A stretch of DNA of 64,000 bases. Source: Emticicia sp031378345 (lineage in GTDB: Bacteria; Bacteroidota; Bacteroidia; Cytophagales; Spirosomataceae). Position numbers and translations under genes: made by a program. The notes under the pieces are model-generated. The model did no database searches, was not told the DNA's origin, and saw only the letters and a list, made by a program, of their open reading frames with translations. Below are positions 36,076 to 45,612 of this stretch, one piece after another. The DNA is taken from the NCBI GenBank assembly GCA_031378345.1, contig JANNDY010000013.1, forward strand, positions 124,001-188,000, in the 5' to 3' direction. Each line of letters begins with the position of its first letter. Position 1 is the first letter of the stretch.

Positions 36076-36268
36076 TTGTTAAAAAAATTTAAGATTTATT
36101 GTTACTGAATTCTAAGATAAGAAATCTTGAATAGCAACAAAATTACGAAACAAAGATTAATTAAAAGAAGGAATTGTTGCAAAAATAGAATAGAAGTGAT
36201 GCAAATACAATGTTTCGGAGCGAATATCTTTAAAAACAACAAAATATTATCATTTCGAGTTATCAAAA

Positions 36269-36304
36269 ACTCAAAAAGCCCATCTTTCGAAAGGCTTTTT
36301 GAGT
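36269..36304 (-). terminator. Terminator of the S8 protease gene
   Basis: Arms ACTCAAAAAGCC (36269-36280) and GGCTTTTTGAGT (36293-36304) form a perfect 12-base stem. The loop (TTTCGAAAGATG on the minus strand) and stem nearly match the terminator of the neighbouring M4 protease gene. Confidence 0.85.
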
Positions 36305-36340
36305 AAATTTCAATTATAATGTAATCAATAATTTCAAAAA

Positions 36341-37735
36341 TTAAAAAGAGCTAACGTTTAATCTTCCACCTGTTACACTTTTTCCTGCAAGTGAAGGCGT
36401 AGGCGTTGCTGAAGACAAAATTGCACTTTTGATAGTTGAGGCACTTGCCCCTGCATTTATTGAAGCATAAAGTGCAACAGCTCCACTAACATGAGGTGTT
36501 GCCATTGATGTTCCATTATAACTTGCATAACCAGATGATATTTTACCTTTTGAACTTACTGGAACAGAAGAATATATGCCAGAACCTGGAGCACCAATAT
36601 CAACCTGTGTAGCACCATAATTTGAAAAACTTGACAATCCACCAACATTTGTAATGGAAGCAACAGCAATAACATTTGGATTTGGATAATTGGATGGATA
36701 ATTTGCCGTAGCATCATTATTTGAACCAGCGTTACCTGCGGCAGCTATAAACAAAATTCCTGCATTATTTGCACGTCCAATAGCATCTTGTAGTCCCTGT
36801 GAAAAGCCACCGCCTCCCCAAGAATTATTAGTTGCAACAATGTTCATATTATGTCTTATTTTCAAATCAGTAAAATAGTCAATTGCTTTAATAGCATTTG
36901 CAGTCGTTCCACCTCTACTTCCTAAAAATTTAGCACTCAACAATTTTACATTCCAGCACACACCCGCAACACCTTTGCCATTTCCACCAACACCGCCAAT
37001 TGTTCCAGCTACGTGAGTACCATGGTCATCTCCAGCACCATCAAAAACTTCTTTGTCATTTCCAGCAAAATCCCAACCAAATACATCATCAACTAAACCA
37101 TTACCATCATCATCAGCTCCATTTCCAGCAATTTCGCCTGGATTTCTACCTGCGTTGGCAGCAATATCTTCGTGAGAGTACATATAACCTTCATCAATTA
37201 TACCAATATATACTGTATTTGAGCCAGTTTTTCCATTTGCCCAAGCTGTAGCTGCACCCGTACCATATTGATTTGCAGGTGATGTTGCATTTCCATACAT
37301 TCCCCAAAGAGAGCCATTTGTAAAATAAGTGTCATTTGAAACTGCATCGTGTGTATAAATATAATTTGGTTCAGCATATTCAATTTCATTTAAATCTTTA
37401 ACTCTTGAAATTGCCTCAAATGCTCCCATTGGCATTTCTACAAGTAAAATCCCATCACTATCGCCAAAACGTTCCATTAATTTAGTTAAGATTTTCTCCT
37501 TAACTTTTCCACTGATTCTATCTAAAATTTCAGCTTGTTTTTCATCTGAAACACCACTTTTAAATTTTACCAATATTTCATTTGGAACAACATCTTGACC
37601 ATTTTCACGAGCCGAACTCCTTTGATTGGGTGCGGTTGGTTGAATTTCTGATTGGTTAACAATTTCAGTATCACAAGCTGTTAAGTAACCTACAACTGCA
37701 AAAATTGCAATGATTTTAGTTAATTTGGTTTTCAT
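36341..37735 (-). CDS. Subtilisin-like S8 serine protease (lipoprotein)
   Basis: The 464-residue protein has a lipoprotein signal ('GYLTAC', lipid Cys at residue 21). An inhibitor-I9/fervidolysin-like propeptide region (about 50-125, 'EILVKFKSGVSD') precedes an S8 domain with triad Asp in 'IGIIDEGY', His in 'DDHGTHVAG' and Ser in 'NGTSMATPH'. An Asp-rich 'NGADDDGNGLVDDV' loop looks Ca-binding. It has no T9SS tail, so it is predicted to be anchored by lipid. It lies downstream of the M4 protease gene on the same strand, each with its own terminator. Confidence 0.92.
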   Translation of the reverse strand: MKTKLTKIIAIFAVVGYLTACDTEIVNQSEIQPTAPNQRSSARENGQDVVPNEILVKFKSGVSDEKQAEILDRISGKVKEKILTKLMERFGDSDGILLVEMPMGAFEAISRVKDLNEIEYAEPNYIYTHDAVSNDTYFTNGSLWGMYGNATSPANQYGTGAATAWANGKTGSNTVYIGIIDEGYMYSHEDIAANAGRNPGEIAGNGADDDGNGLVDDVFGWDFAGNDKEVFDGAGDDHGTHVAGTIGGVGGNGKGVAGVCWNVKLLSAKFLGSRGGTTANAIKAIDYFTDLKIRHNMNIVATNNSWGGGGFSQGLQDAIGRANNAGILFIAAAGNAGSNNDATANYPSNYPNPNVIAVASITNVGGLSSFSNYGATQVDIGAPGSGIYSSVPVSSKGKISSGYASYNGTSMATPHVSGAVALYASINAGASASTIKSAILSSATPTPSLAGKSVTGGRLNVSSF

Positions 37736-37923
37736 TTTTTTTGTTTAGTTTGAATTTGAAGAATTTATAAAAAAAAATCATTAAATAAAGTTTTGTAAAT
37801 ATTTAATATGGTGCAAAGTTTTAGTTTTTTTTTAAAATACCAAATAAATCATATTATTTATAAAAATAGTTATTTAAATGTCCAAAGAATTTATATTTTT
37901 AACTATTGATTATTTGATAAAAT

Positions 37924-37955
37924 TCAAAAAGCCCATCTTTCGACAGGCTTCTTGA
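37924..37955 (-). terminator. Terminator of the M4 protease gene
   Basis: Arms TCAAAAAGCC and GGCTTCTTGA pair at 9 of 10 positions; the minus-strand loop TGTCGAAAGATG is almost the same as in the S8 protease terminator 1.65 kb away. Confidence 0.8.
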
Positions 37956-37977
37956 TAATATTTTTGTATTTTAAATT

Positions 37978-40218
37978 TTATTCGATTATCAAAACTTTTG
38001 AATGTTGTTTTGGTTCAGCTTTATTGGAATATTGAATCGTACGAATTATATAATTTCCATTTGTCAAGTTTTTAATATCGAATTGTAATTGATTTTCACC
38101 TGCTTTTACTTGAGTTGCTTTTTGAAGGTATGTTCTTCCCATCAAGTCAGTTATTTGTACAGTAATTTCGGCATCATTTTTAGATTTATAATCAATCTGA
38201 ACTGCTTCTTTACTTGGATTTGGATAAGTTTTCATTGACAGAATTCCTTCCTCTTTTAAATCACTTTCAGTTAACAATTCTACTTGCTTTGAAGCACTTT
38301 CACCAATTTCACCTTTTTTGTCTTTGGCAATAACCCTCCAAGCTAAAGTTTGTCCAGTTGGTAGATTATCAATATTTAAAAAGTTTTCAGTAGTAGTTGC
38401 AAAACTTTCCCAAATATTATTTTTCCAAACTTCTACTTCGTATTCAGCTGCTAATTCAACTTTATTCCAAGTGGCATTAAAATTATTATCAGCAATATCA
38501 ACATTAACTAAGTTTGTTGGAGCAGAAATTCTTGCTAATGGAATCGGATATGCTGCACCAACACCGACCGCATAAAATGCATTTGTAGTAGCAATTACTT
38601 GTGCAGAACCTGCACCAAACAAATCAATTGCAGCTTGAATGGCACCTGTTCTAGCACCAGCATAGTTTGTGCTACTTGTCATATAAACTGTTTCCATTCG
38701 GTAAGTAATTTTGGCAGCATCCGTAATACCAATGCTCGCTACATTATATACACTACCAATATCATTTGTGCCAACACCGCCTGTTGTCAAAAGATAAAAC
38801 CAAAAGTTTAGTACACCACTATTACTATGAACACCACAATAATCATTGCTTTGAGCAGGGGTACAATTTGGGTTTATCCAAAAACTACCACCATAGGTAT
38901 CTGGGTCAGAAAATTGATTCGGATTTTGCATATTTCTAAATCCTTGATGGTTTGCTATGTCAAAATCTTCGCCAACATTCCAAGTAGCTTTTGTAGGAAA
39001 TTTATAGAATTCAACACAAGCTCCCCAAATATCACTTAATGCTTCATTCAATGCTCCTGATTCTTTTTGATAAACCAAATTGGCTGAACTCGAACAAACA
39101 GCATGCCCTAATTCATGAGCACACACATCTTGAGATGTAAGTGGGTCGAATGTTGTACCATTCCCATCACCATAAGTCATTCTTGAACCATCCCAAAAAG
39201 CATTTACATAATTGGCAGAATAATGAACATAACTTCTGATTTTTGCACCAGCATTATTATAACTATTGCGATTATGAACATTTTTAAAATAATCATACGT
39301 GTTTTGAGCCCCCATGTGAGCGTCAAGTGCTGCATTATCTTTATTTAGGTTTGCATACTCAGTCCATTGATTGTTTGCATCGGTAAAATCTACCGCACTT
39401 GTATATCGTGTTTTTTTCTTCATATTATAAGTTTCAACACCTAACCCACGAGAAATATCTCTGAGTCTAAATGTTCCGCTAAAACTATCCGTTGTAGAAG
39501 ATTGTGTGCCTGAATAACGAGTTGCAAAAGTACCTGGAGTCGCTGCATGATGAATTACAACATCACTAAATATATACTCACCATTTTTTGCATCAATATA
39601 AACATTTGCCCTACTCAATGGCGATGTGGCATAAATATCAAATTTCCACGCCAAGCGTGTTTGTGTTTTTTCTAATTTTGTATTACCCTGAAAATTTTCA
39701 ATAATAACCAATTCTCCTGAAGGCATATATTTTCCTTTAACTTTTCCATAATAATCTGATGCATCCTCAGTTTGCCACATATATTCACTTGCCCCAATGT
39801 TAGAAATTGCAAATGATAATGCCGTTGCTTCAGAAATACCTGCTTTTATTGAAAAAACATCTTCAATTTTTTTATAATCACCTGACATCGATTCAATCAA
39901 ACCATTGCGGGCATGAGTTACATAATTTCCAAATTCGACTTTCACATTTTTAAAATACTGATTATGCTTAGTATGAGTAAAACCTAATGCATCGCTCTCT
40001 GATTTTTCAATTTTAAAATCATCATTAACACCAGCTTTCAAATAATTTTTTAAAACTTGCTTTGAATTTGCACCATCTTTTTTGGCATCATCACGAAAGA
40101 CAACGAAGGTAGGCGTGCCATTATCCGAGTCTTTACTTTCTTTTTTGACATCATTTTGAGCGAAGGTAATAAGAGAAATTCCTGAAATAAGAATTCCGAA
40201 GGTAAATGTTTTTTTCAT
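37978..40218 (-). CDS. M4 (thermolysin-like) metalloprotease with T9SS tail
   Basis: The 746-residue exoprotease has a signal peptide (near 'ITFAQ'). An FTP/PepSY-type propeptide (about 40-210) precedes the M4 domain (about 230-560), with zinc motif 'HELGHAV' and third ligand Glu in 'GALNEALSD'. A fibronectin-III-like module (about 565-650) precedes a type A T9SS sorting domain starting 'MKTYPNPSKEAV' and ending 'KVLIIE'. It should be secreted across the outer membrane as an extracellular or surface endopeptidase. Confidence 0.95.
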   Translation of the reverse strand: MKKTFTFGILISGISLITFAQNDVKKESKDSDNGTPTFVVFRDDAKKDGANSKQVLKNYLKAGVNDDFKIEKSESDALGFTHTKHNQYFKNVKVEFGNYVTHARNGLIESMSGDYKKIEDVFSIKAGISEATALSFAISNIGASEYMWQTEDASDYYGKVKGKYMPSGELVIIENFQGNTKLEKTQTRLAWKFDIYATSPLSRANVYIDAKNGEYIFSDVVIHHAATPGTFATRYSGTQSSTTDSFSGTFRLRDISRGLGVETYNMKKKTRYTSAVDFTDANNQWTEYANLNKDNAALDAHMGAQNTYDYFKNVHNRNSYNNAGAKIRSYVHYSANYVNAFWDGSRMTYGDGNGTTFDPLTSQDVCAHELGHAVCSSSANLVYQKESGALNEALSDIWGACVEFYKFPTKATWNVGEDFDIANHQGFRNMQNPNQFSDPDTYGGSFWINPNCTPAQSNDYCGVHSNSGVLNFWFYLLTTGGVGTNDIGSVYNVASIGITDAAKITYRMETVYMTSSTNYAGARTGAIQAAIDLFGAGSAQVIATTNAFYAVGVGAAYPIPLARISAPTNLVNVDIADNNFNATWNKVELAAEYEVEVWKNNIWESFATTTENFLNIDNLPTGQTLAWRVIAKDKKGEIGESASKQVELLTESDLKEEGILSMKTYPNPSKEAVQIDYKSKNDAEITVQITDLMGRTYLQKATQVKAGENQLQFDIKNLTNGNYIIRTIQYSNKAEPKQHSKVLIIE

Positions 40219-40377
40219 AGTACAGATAAATTTATAGGTTTAAAACTCAATAAAATAAGCAACAAAAAAGGGGTTTTCCAAGTTTTTATAATGAAATATT
40301 CCTTCTTTTTTAATAAAATTATTCTGCGGTATCATTTTAAAAAAGTTTTTTTTTCAGCAATTTTTCAAAGAAAATAG

Positions 40378-40405
40378 TTGTTTTATGAATGAAGGCTTAT
40401 ATTTG
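40378..40405 (+). promoter_or_regulatory. Promoter of topA
   Basis: TTG (40378-40380) and TATATTTG (40398-40405) are 17 bases apart, fitting the Bacteroidota -33/-7 pattern. The ATG of topA follows 26 bases after the -7 element. Confidence 0.6.
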
Positions 40406-40431
40406 AGCCATCAAAACTAAAAAATGTATTC

Positions 40432-42900
40432 ATGTCGAAAAATTTAGTCATCGTTGAATCCCCAGCAAAAGCCAAGACAATTGAAGGTTATCTTGGAAAA
40501 GATTTTACAGTTAAATCAAGTTTTGGTCATGTTCGTGATTTGCCAGATAAAGAATTAGGAATTGATGTTGGTAATAACTTTTTGCCTAAATATGTAGTTT
40601 CTTCAGATAAAACAAAGGTTATAAGTGAACTAAAAAAACTTGCCAAAGAATCGGAAACCGTTTGGTTAGCAACCGATGATGACCGTGAGGGAGAAGCCAT
40701 TTCTTGGCATTTGAAAGAGGCATTAAACTTGAAAGATTCAACTCAAAGAATCGTTTTTCGAGAAATTACAAAAAAAGCAATTACAGCTGCCATTGAAAAT
40801 CCACGTACAATTAATATGGATTTGGTGAATGCCCAACAAGCTCGCCGTGTGCTTGACCGTTTGGTTGGTTTTGAACTTTCGCCTGTACTTTGGCAAAAAA
40901 TCAGAACTGGAGAGCGTACCAATCTTTCGGCAGGGAGAGTCCAATCGGTAGCTGTCAGAGTGATTGTAGATAGAGAGCGAGAAATTGATGCTCATGATTC
41001 TAAATCATCATTTAAGGTTCAGGCTCAATTTATCGTTGATAAAGGCAAGTTGTTGAATGCCGAATTAGCAAAAAACTTTGAAAAAGAAAATAATGCAAGG
41101 GAGTTTTTGGAAAAATGTATTAATGCCATTTTTACAATCAAAAACTTGGAAGTTAAACCTGCAAAAAAATCTCCAGCAGCACCTTTCACAACCTCAACTT
41201 TGCAGCAAGAAGCCTCTCGAAAATTAGGTTTTTCGGTACTTCAAACAATGACTGTTGCTCAGAAATTATACGAAGCTGGAAAGATTTCGTACATGAGAAC
41301 AGACTCAACAAATCTTTCGGGTGAAGCAATTGAAAAAGCAAAAGTTCAGATAGAAAATGCATATGGAGAAAAATATGTAAAAACTCGTCAGTATAAAACC
41401 AAAAATGAGTCGGCACAAGAAGCTCACGAAGCCATTCGCCCAACTGATTTTGCTGTTGATAAAACCGACGGCGATAGAAACGAACAAAGATTGTATGAGT
41501 TGATTTGGAAGCGTTCGATTGCTTCACAAATGGCTGATGCCGAGATAGAAAGAACCATTGCAACAGTTGGCATTTCGACAACTCCTGAAACATTAACTGC
41601 CACAGGCGAAGTCATAAAATTTGATGGTTTCTTGAAAGTTTACCTCGAGTCAAGCGATGATGAAGACGAGGAAAGTAAAGGAATGTTGCCTCCATTAAAT
41701 ATCGGTCAAGTATTAGATTTGTCGGTAATGCGAGCAACTGAAAGATTCACAAAACCTGCTGCACGCTATACTGAGGCAAGTTTAGTAAAGAAATTGGAAG
41801 AAATGGGCATTGGTCGTCCATCAACTTATGCACCAACAATTACTACTATTGTCAAAAGAAATTATGTTGTAAAAGAAGACCGTGAAGGGAGGGAAAGAAA
41901 GTTTAAAGAGTTTAAGCTTCAAGAAAATATAATTACTGAAAAAATTGGTACTGAAAATTATGGTACTGAAAAAGCTAAACTATTTCCAACAAATGTAGGG
42001 ATGGTTGTCAATGATTTTTTGGTAGAAAATTTTGATGCAGTAATTGATTATAATTTCACTGCAAATGTTGAAAAAAACTTCGATACAATTGCAGATGGAA
42101 AAGTTCAGTGGCAGAGCATTATATCAGATTTTTACAAAGATTTTCATTCAAAAATTGAGCAAGCAAGTGAAGCAAAATCTACTGTTGGGGTACGTGAATT
42201 AGGCACAGACCCAAAATCTGGCAAGAAAGTTTCTGTAAAGATTGGCAAATATGGACCGTATGTTCAAATAGGAGAAAAAGACGATGAAGACAAACCAACA
42301 TTTGTGAGTTTATTGAAAAATCAATTATTAGATACAATTACTTTAGAAGAAGGTTTGGCACTTTTTGCTTTACCAAAATTACCAAAAGAAGTTGGTTTTT
42401 ATGAAGACTTGCCTTTAATAGTTTCAGCAGGAAGGTTTGGACCTTATGTGAAGCATGGCGACAAGTTTTATAATGTTGACAAAGCAGAAGACCCTCATCA
42501 AATTGATGAAGCTCGTGCCATTGAATTGATTGAAGTCCAACGAAATAGCAATGATTTGTCACAACCAAAAGATTTAGGTATTTATGAAGGTTTAGCAGTA
42601 AATATCGGCAAAGGTCGCTTTGGACCTTATGTAAAATACGGTGCAAAATACTATAATATTGCCAAAGGAACTGACCCAACGACGCTGACTATTGAAGGTG
42701 CGATTGATATAATAAAAGCAAAGGATTTGGCAGAAAGTAACAAAATTATTAGAGAATACGAAGAAAATAAGACAATTCAGGTAGTGAATGGTCAATATGG
42801 GCCATATATTAAGGCAGGAAAAAGAAATGTAAAAATCCCAAAAGGGACTGACCCTGCAACTTTGACTTTGGAAGATTGTTTGAAGTTGGCAAATGCTTAG
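40432..42900 (+). CDS. topA: DNA topoisomerase I
   Basis: The 822-residue type IA topoisomerase has an N-terminal TOPRIM domain ('VIVESPAKAKTIEGYLG', acidic 'DDDREGEAISWHL') and the catalytic Tyr287 in 'ISYMRTDSTN'. The C-terminus lacks Cys4 zinc fingers and instead has several 'KYGPYVKYG'-type TopA C-terminal repeats, normal for Bacteroidota. It relaxes negative supercoils. It is a single gene with its own promoter; a weak hairpin (42896-42925) overlaps its stop. Confidence 0.97.
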   Translation: MSKNLVIVESPAKAKTIEGYLGKDFTVKSSFGHVRDLPDKELGIDVGNNFLPKYVVSSDKTKVISELKKLAKESETVWLATDDDREGEAISWHLKEALNLKDSTQRIVFREITKKAITAAIENPRTINMDLVNAQQARRVLDRLVGFELSPVLWQKIRTGERTNLSAGRVQSVAVRVIVDREREIDAHDSKSSFKVQAQFIVDKGKLLNAELAKNFEKENNAREFLEKCINAIFTIKNLEVKPAKKSPAAPFTTSTLQQEASRKLGFSVLQTMTVAQKLYEAGKISYMRTDSTNLSGEAIEKAKVQIENAYGEKYVKTRQYKTKNESAQEAHEAIRPTDFAVDKTDGDRNEQRLYELIWKRSIASQMADAEIERTIATVGISTTPETLTATGEVIKFDGFLKVYLESSDDEDEESKGMLPPLNIGQVLDLSVMRATERFTKPAARYTEASLVKKLEEMGIGRPSTYAPTITTIVKRNYVVKEDREGRERKFKEFKLQENIITEKIGTENYGTEKAKLFPTNVGMVVNDFLVENFDAVIDYNFTANVEKNFDTIADGKVQWQSIISDFYKDFHSKIEQASEAKSTVGVRELGTDPKSGKKVSVKIGKYGPYVQIGEKDDEDKPTFVSLLKNQLLDTITLEEGLALFALPKLPKEVGFYEDLPLIVSAGRFGPYVKHGDKFYNVDKAEDPHQIDEARAIELIEVQRNSNDLSQPKDLGIYEGLAVNIGKGRFGPYVKYGAKYYNIAKGTDPTTLTIEGAIDIIKAKDLAESNKIIREYEENKTIQVVNGQYGPYIKAGKRNVKIPKGTDPATLTLEDCLKLANA

Positions 42901-42925
42901 GATTGATTATAAAATAAATCCTAAG
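42896..42925 (+). terminator. Possible weak terminator after topA
   Basis: Arms CTTAGGATT and AATCCTAAG (9 bases) surround a 12-base AT loop and include the topA stop codon. There is no T-run after the stem, so function as a terminator is doubtful. Confidence 0.3.
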
Positions 42926-43000
42926 TAAGACAGATTTACAAATACGCTTGTATTAAAAGAATATTTTGGAATAAATAAAACTCTTTTGGGGTTAGAGGTA

Positions 43001-43699
43001 ATGAAAAAGAAACTCGTTGTTTTGACAGGTGCGGGAATCAGTGCCGAAAGTGGCTTGAAGACTTTTAGAGATTCTGATGGTCTTTGGGAAAACTTTAATG
43101 TAGAAGATGTGGCAACTATTGATGGTTGGAGGAGAAATCCCGCATTGGTTCAGCAATTTTATAATCAGCGTCGAGCTCAAGCATTTAAGGCAAAACCCAA
43201 TGCCGGGCATATTGCTTTGGCAAAATTAGAAAAATATTTTGATGTAAGAATAATTACCCAAAATGTAGATAATTTGCATGAAAAGGCAGGTTCGACCAAG
43301 GTTTTACATCTTCACGGCGAATTGATGAAAGTAAAAAGTGCCAAAAATGACTCATTGGTTTATGACATTGCCGACAAAGCAATAGAAATGGGAGATTTGG
43401 CAGAAGATGGAGAGCAACTTCGCCCTGCCATTGTATGGTTTGGCGAAATGGTTCCTGCAATTGAAGAAGCTGCAGATTTATGCTTAAATGCAGATATTTT
43501 TGCTGTCATTGGTACATCTATGCAAGTTTATCCTGCGGCAGGTGTCATTGGTTTTGTGTCGGAAAATGCTCCAAAATTTATCATTGACCCAAATTCTCCA
43601 GAAGTTTCTTCTAAATATAAAAATGTACATTTCATTACCGAAACTGCAACTGTTGGCGTGCCGCAATTGGCTGAGATTTTGGTGGAAAAATATTTGTAA
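43001..43699 (+). CDS. Sirtuin-family NAD-dependent protein deacylase lacking zinc ligands
   Basis: The protein has 232 residues from ATG 43001 (a TTG at 42986 is also in frame but less likely). The Sir2 core is present: 'LTGAGISAESGLKTFRDSDG', 'TQNVDNLHEKAG', catalytic His in 'HLHGEL', and 'RPAIVWFGE'. 'FYNQRR' holds the Tyr-x-x-Arg pair that marks desuccinylase-type (SIRT5/CobB) sirtuins. The usual four zinc Cys after 'HGEL' are missing; the insert reads 'MKVKSAKNDSLVYDI'. It likely removes succinyl or acetyl groups from lysines. Confidence 0.9.
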   Translation: MKKKLVVLTGAGISAESGLKTFRDSDGLWENFNVEDVATIDGWRRNPALVQQFYNQRRAQAFKAKPNAGHIALAKLEKYFDVRIITQNVDNLHEKAGSTKVLHLHGELMKVKSAKNDSLVYDIADKAIEMGDLAEDGEQLRPAIVWFGEMVPAIEEAADLCLNADIFAVIGTSMQVYPAAGVIGFVSENAPKFIIDPNSPEVSSKYKNVHFITETATVGVPQLAEILVEKYL

Positions 43700-43755
43700 A
43701 TCATTACAACTTTCTGTGTGTGTTTTGAATCAATATGATTAAAACAAAAATCTAA

Positions 43756-45534
43756 ATGCCTTCAAAATATATCTCAAATCTTCTAATTTTTTGTTGTTTG
43801 ATGTACTTCCAAGCATCAAATGCACAAGTTTATGCACCTGATACTACTTTTAAGCAAGATATTATTCCTGTTGAAGAAAAAATTAATTTTTTGCACAAAA
43901 TTGATGAAAAAAATTATTTTATTGGAACAAATCTTTATGATGATGGCAGTACACCACTAATAAAAAACCTGTATAAAGTAAACTTAACTGGAGAACTACT
44001 AAACACTCAAAAAGACATTAATTCTACATTGGTTGATGCAAATGGGGATAAAATTTTACTCACAAATTTTGATGGTACATTTCTATTTGAAAATCTAAAG
44101 TTAAGATTAATTGATAAAAGGAGAGCATTCGATGTAAATTGGGGTAACAATGAAATACTTATCAATGATTTTGGTAAAGTAAAAATAGTAAATTTTAATG
44201 GAAAAGAACTTTATAATCCAAATATGCAAGCAAGTCGAGGATTTTTTTTTGAACCAGTAATCTATTTCAATAATGATAGTTTAATTCTAATGGAAGATGA
44301 TAAAATTCGGTTTTTTAGTAAAAATGGCAAAAATTTGAGTACCTCACAAAAAATTGCATTTCCCCATGCCATAAATTCATTTAACAGTTTAGGTGCAAGA
44401 TATTTTTTTAAAATTAATAACAGCTTTTTAGGTCTAAATTCATTTTTGGCATATTTTCCTTATTACATCAATTATATTACAATTTTTGTTAATGGCAAAA
44501 TCATTCAAAATGATTTAAAAAAACTGCATTCTAAAATCATTTTCACTGATAATAATAAATCAATAATTCATATTAGGACGACTGGCTATGAAAGTTCTGG
44601 TTATACTTTTTACAACGAAAAATTTGAAATTATTAAAAATAAAACACTTTTTGGAGATAATTATCGAAAATTGATTGCTTTTGATGACTATTTTTTAGCA
44701 ACTGATGGAAACAAAATAATAAAACTTTCGACTAAAAATAGTAAATATATTGAAGCTATTTTACCAGATACAGTCGAAATTAATGACAAACCTTTCAAAA
44801 TTTTCACAAAATCTTTTGGCATTAATGAAAAGATAAATATTTCCTGTGATCGTGATTTAATAAGAAATGATACACTTTATCCAAAAAAGTTAGGATTTTA
44901 CAAAATCGCATTCAAAACCAATTCTGGCATAGTTTTAAATAAAGTTATCACAGTAAAAAAACGAATTGATTCTATTTCATTAACTGGTTTTAAAGATATT
45001 TATTTAACCGAATTACCTATAAAATTTACTCTAAAGTCCAAAAGTGGGCTTCCTGTTAAATTTAATTTTGAAGGTGATAATTTAGGTTATGTATCAGAAG
45101 GTCAAATAACAAAAAATGATTTAGCTTTTTATTATAGTAGTGGGAATTTTCGTTTTAAATTCATTACTTTAAACCTTCAGTTTACAACAAGCGGAAATGA
45201 AATTTATAATACATCTTCAAAGAATTACCAACTAATAATAAAGGATATTAAATCTTTATTCGATTTTGAAAACCCAAAAGAATTATTCATTTTATACCCA
45301 AATCCAAATCTTAACAGAAACATTAAAGTTTTATTTTTGACAAAAGAATATACTATAAATCCAAAATTCAAATTACAAGATATTTTTGGAAAAGAAATTA
45401 TTATAGAAGAACTACCAAATTTATTAGATAATATTTCAGAATTAATACTTCCTCCAAATACAGTTTCTGGGTTATACTTTTTAACTGTACAATTGGGAGA
45501 TAAAATTGAAACTAAAAAAATAATAATAAAATAA
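43756..45534 (+). CDS. T9SS cargo protein of unknown function
   Basis: I do not recognise the body of this 592-residue protein. It has a signal peptide (near 'SNAQ', residue 24), a long region of repeated beta strands (about 40-360) suggesting a propeller-like or sheet-rich fold, and an Ig-like part (about 385-490). A type A T9SS sorting domain ends it ('LFILYPNPNLNRNIKV', terminal 'KKIIIK'). It is predicted to be secreted or surface-attached. The AT-rich coding sequence differs from its housekeeping neighbours, as is common for exoproteins in this window. Confidence 0.8.
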   Translation: MPSKYISNLLIFCCLMYFQASNAQVYAPDTTFKQDIIPVEEKINFLHKIDEKNYFIGTNLYDDGSTPLIKNLYKVNLTGELLNTQKDINSTLVDANGDKILLTNFDGTFLFENLKLRLIDKRRAFDVNWGNNEILINDFGKVKIVNFNGKELYNPNMQASRGFFFEPVIYFNNDSLILMEDDKIRFFSKNGKNLSTSQKIAFPHAINSFNSLGARYFFKINNSFLGLNSFLAYFPYYINYITIFVNGKIIQNDLKKLHSKIIFTDNNKSIIHIRTTGYESSGYTFYNEKFEIIKNKTLFGDNYRKLIAFDDYFLATDGNKIIKLSTKNSKYIEAILPDTVEINDKPFKIFTKSFGINEKINISCDRDLIRNDTLYPKKLGFYKIAFKTNSGIVLNKVITVKKRIDSISLTGFKDIYLTELPIKFTLKSKSGLPVKFNFEGDNLGYVSEGQITKNDLAFYYSSGNFRFKFITLNLQFTTSGNEIYNTSSKNYQLIIKDIKSLFDFENPKELFILYPNPNLNRNIKVLFLTKEYTINPKFKLQDIFGKEIIIEELPNLLDNISELILPPNTVSGLYFLTVQLGDKIETKKIIIK

Positions 45535-45564
45535 ATTTGACAAATTCTAAAAGTTGTCAAATTT
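45533..45564 (+). terminator. Terminator after the T9SS cargo gene
   Basis: Perfect 11-base arms AAATTTGACAA and TTGTCAAATTT enclose a 10-base loop; the left arm overlaps the stop codon and a short T-run follows. Confidence 0.75.
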
Positions 45565-45612
45565 TGTGGAATATTTGTAAGTTTAACACCCTCAACCCTA
45601 CAAATATTCATT

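Noticed and set aside
45225..45611. Minus-strand frame of 128 codons opposite the T9SS cargo gene end
   Set aside because: It overlaps a coding region with signal peptide and sorting domain on the other strand and shows no recognisable domain.
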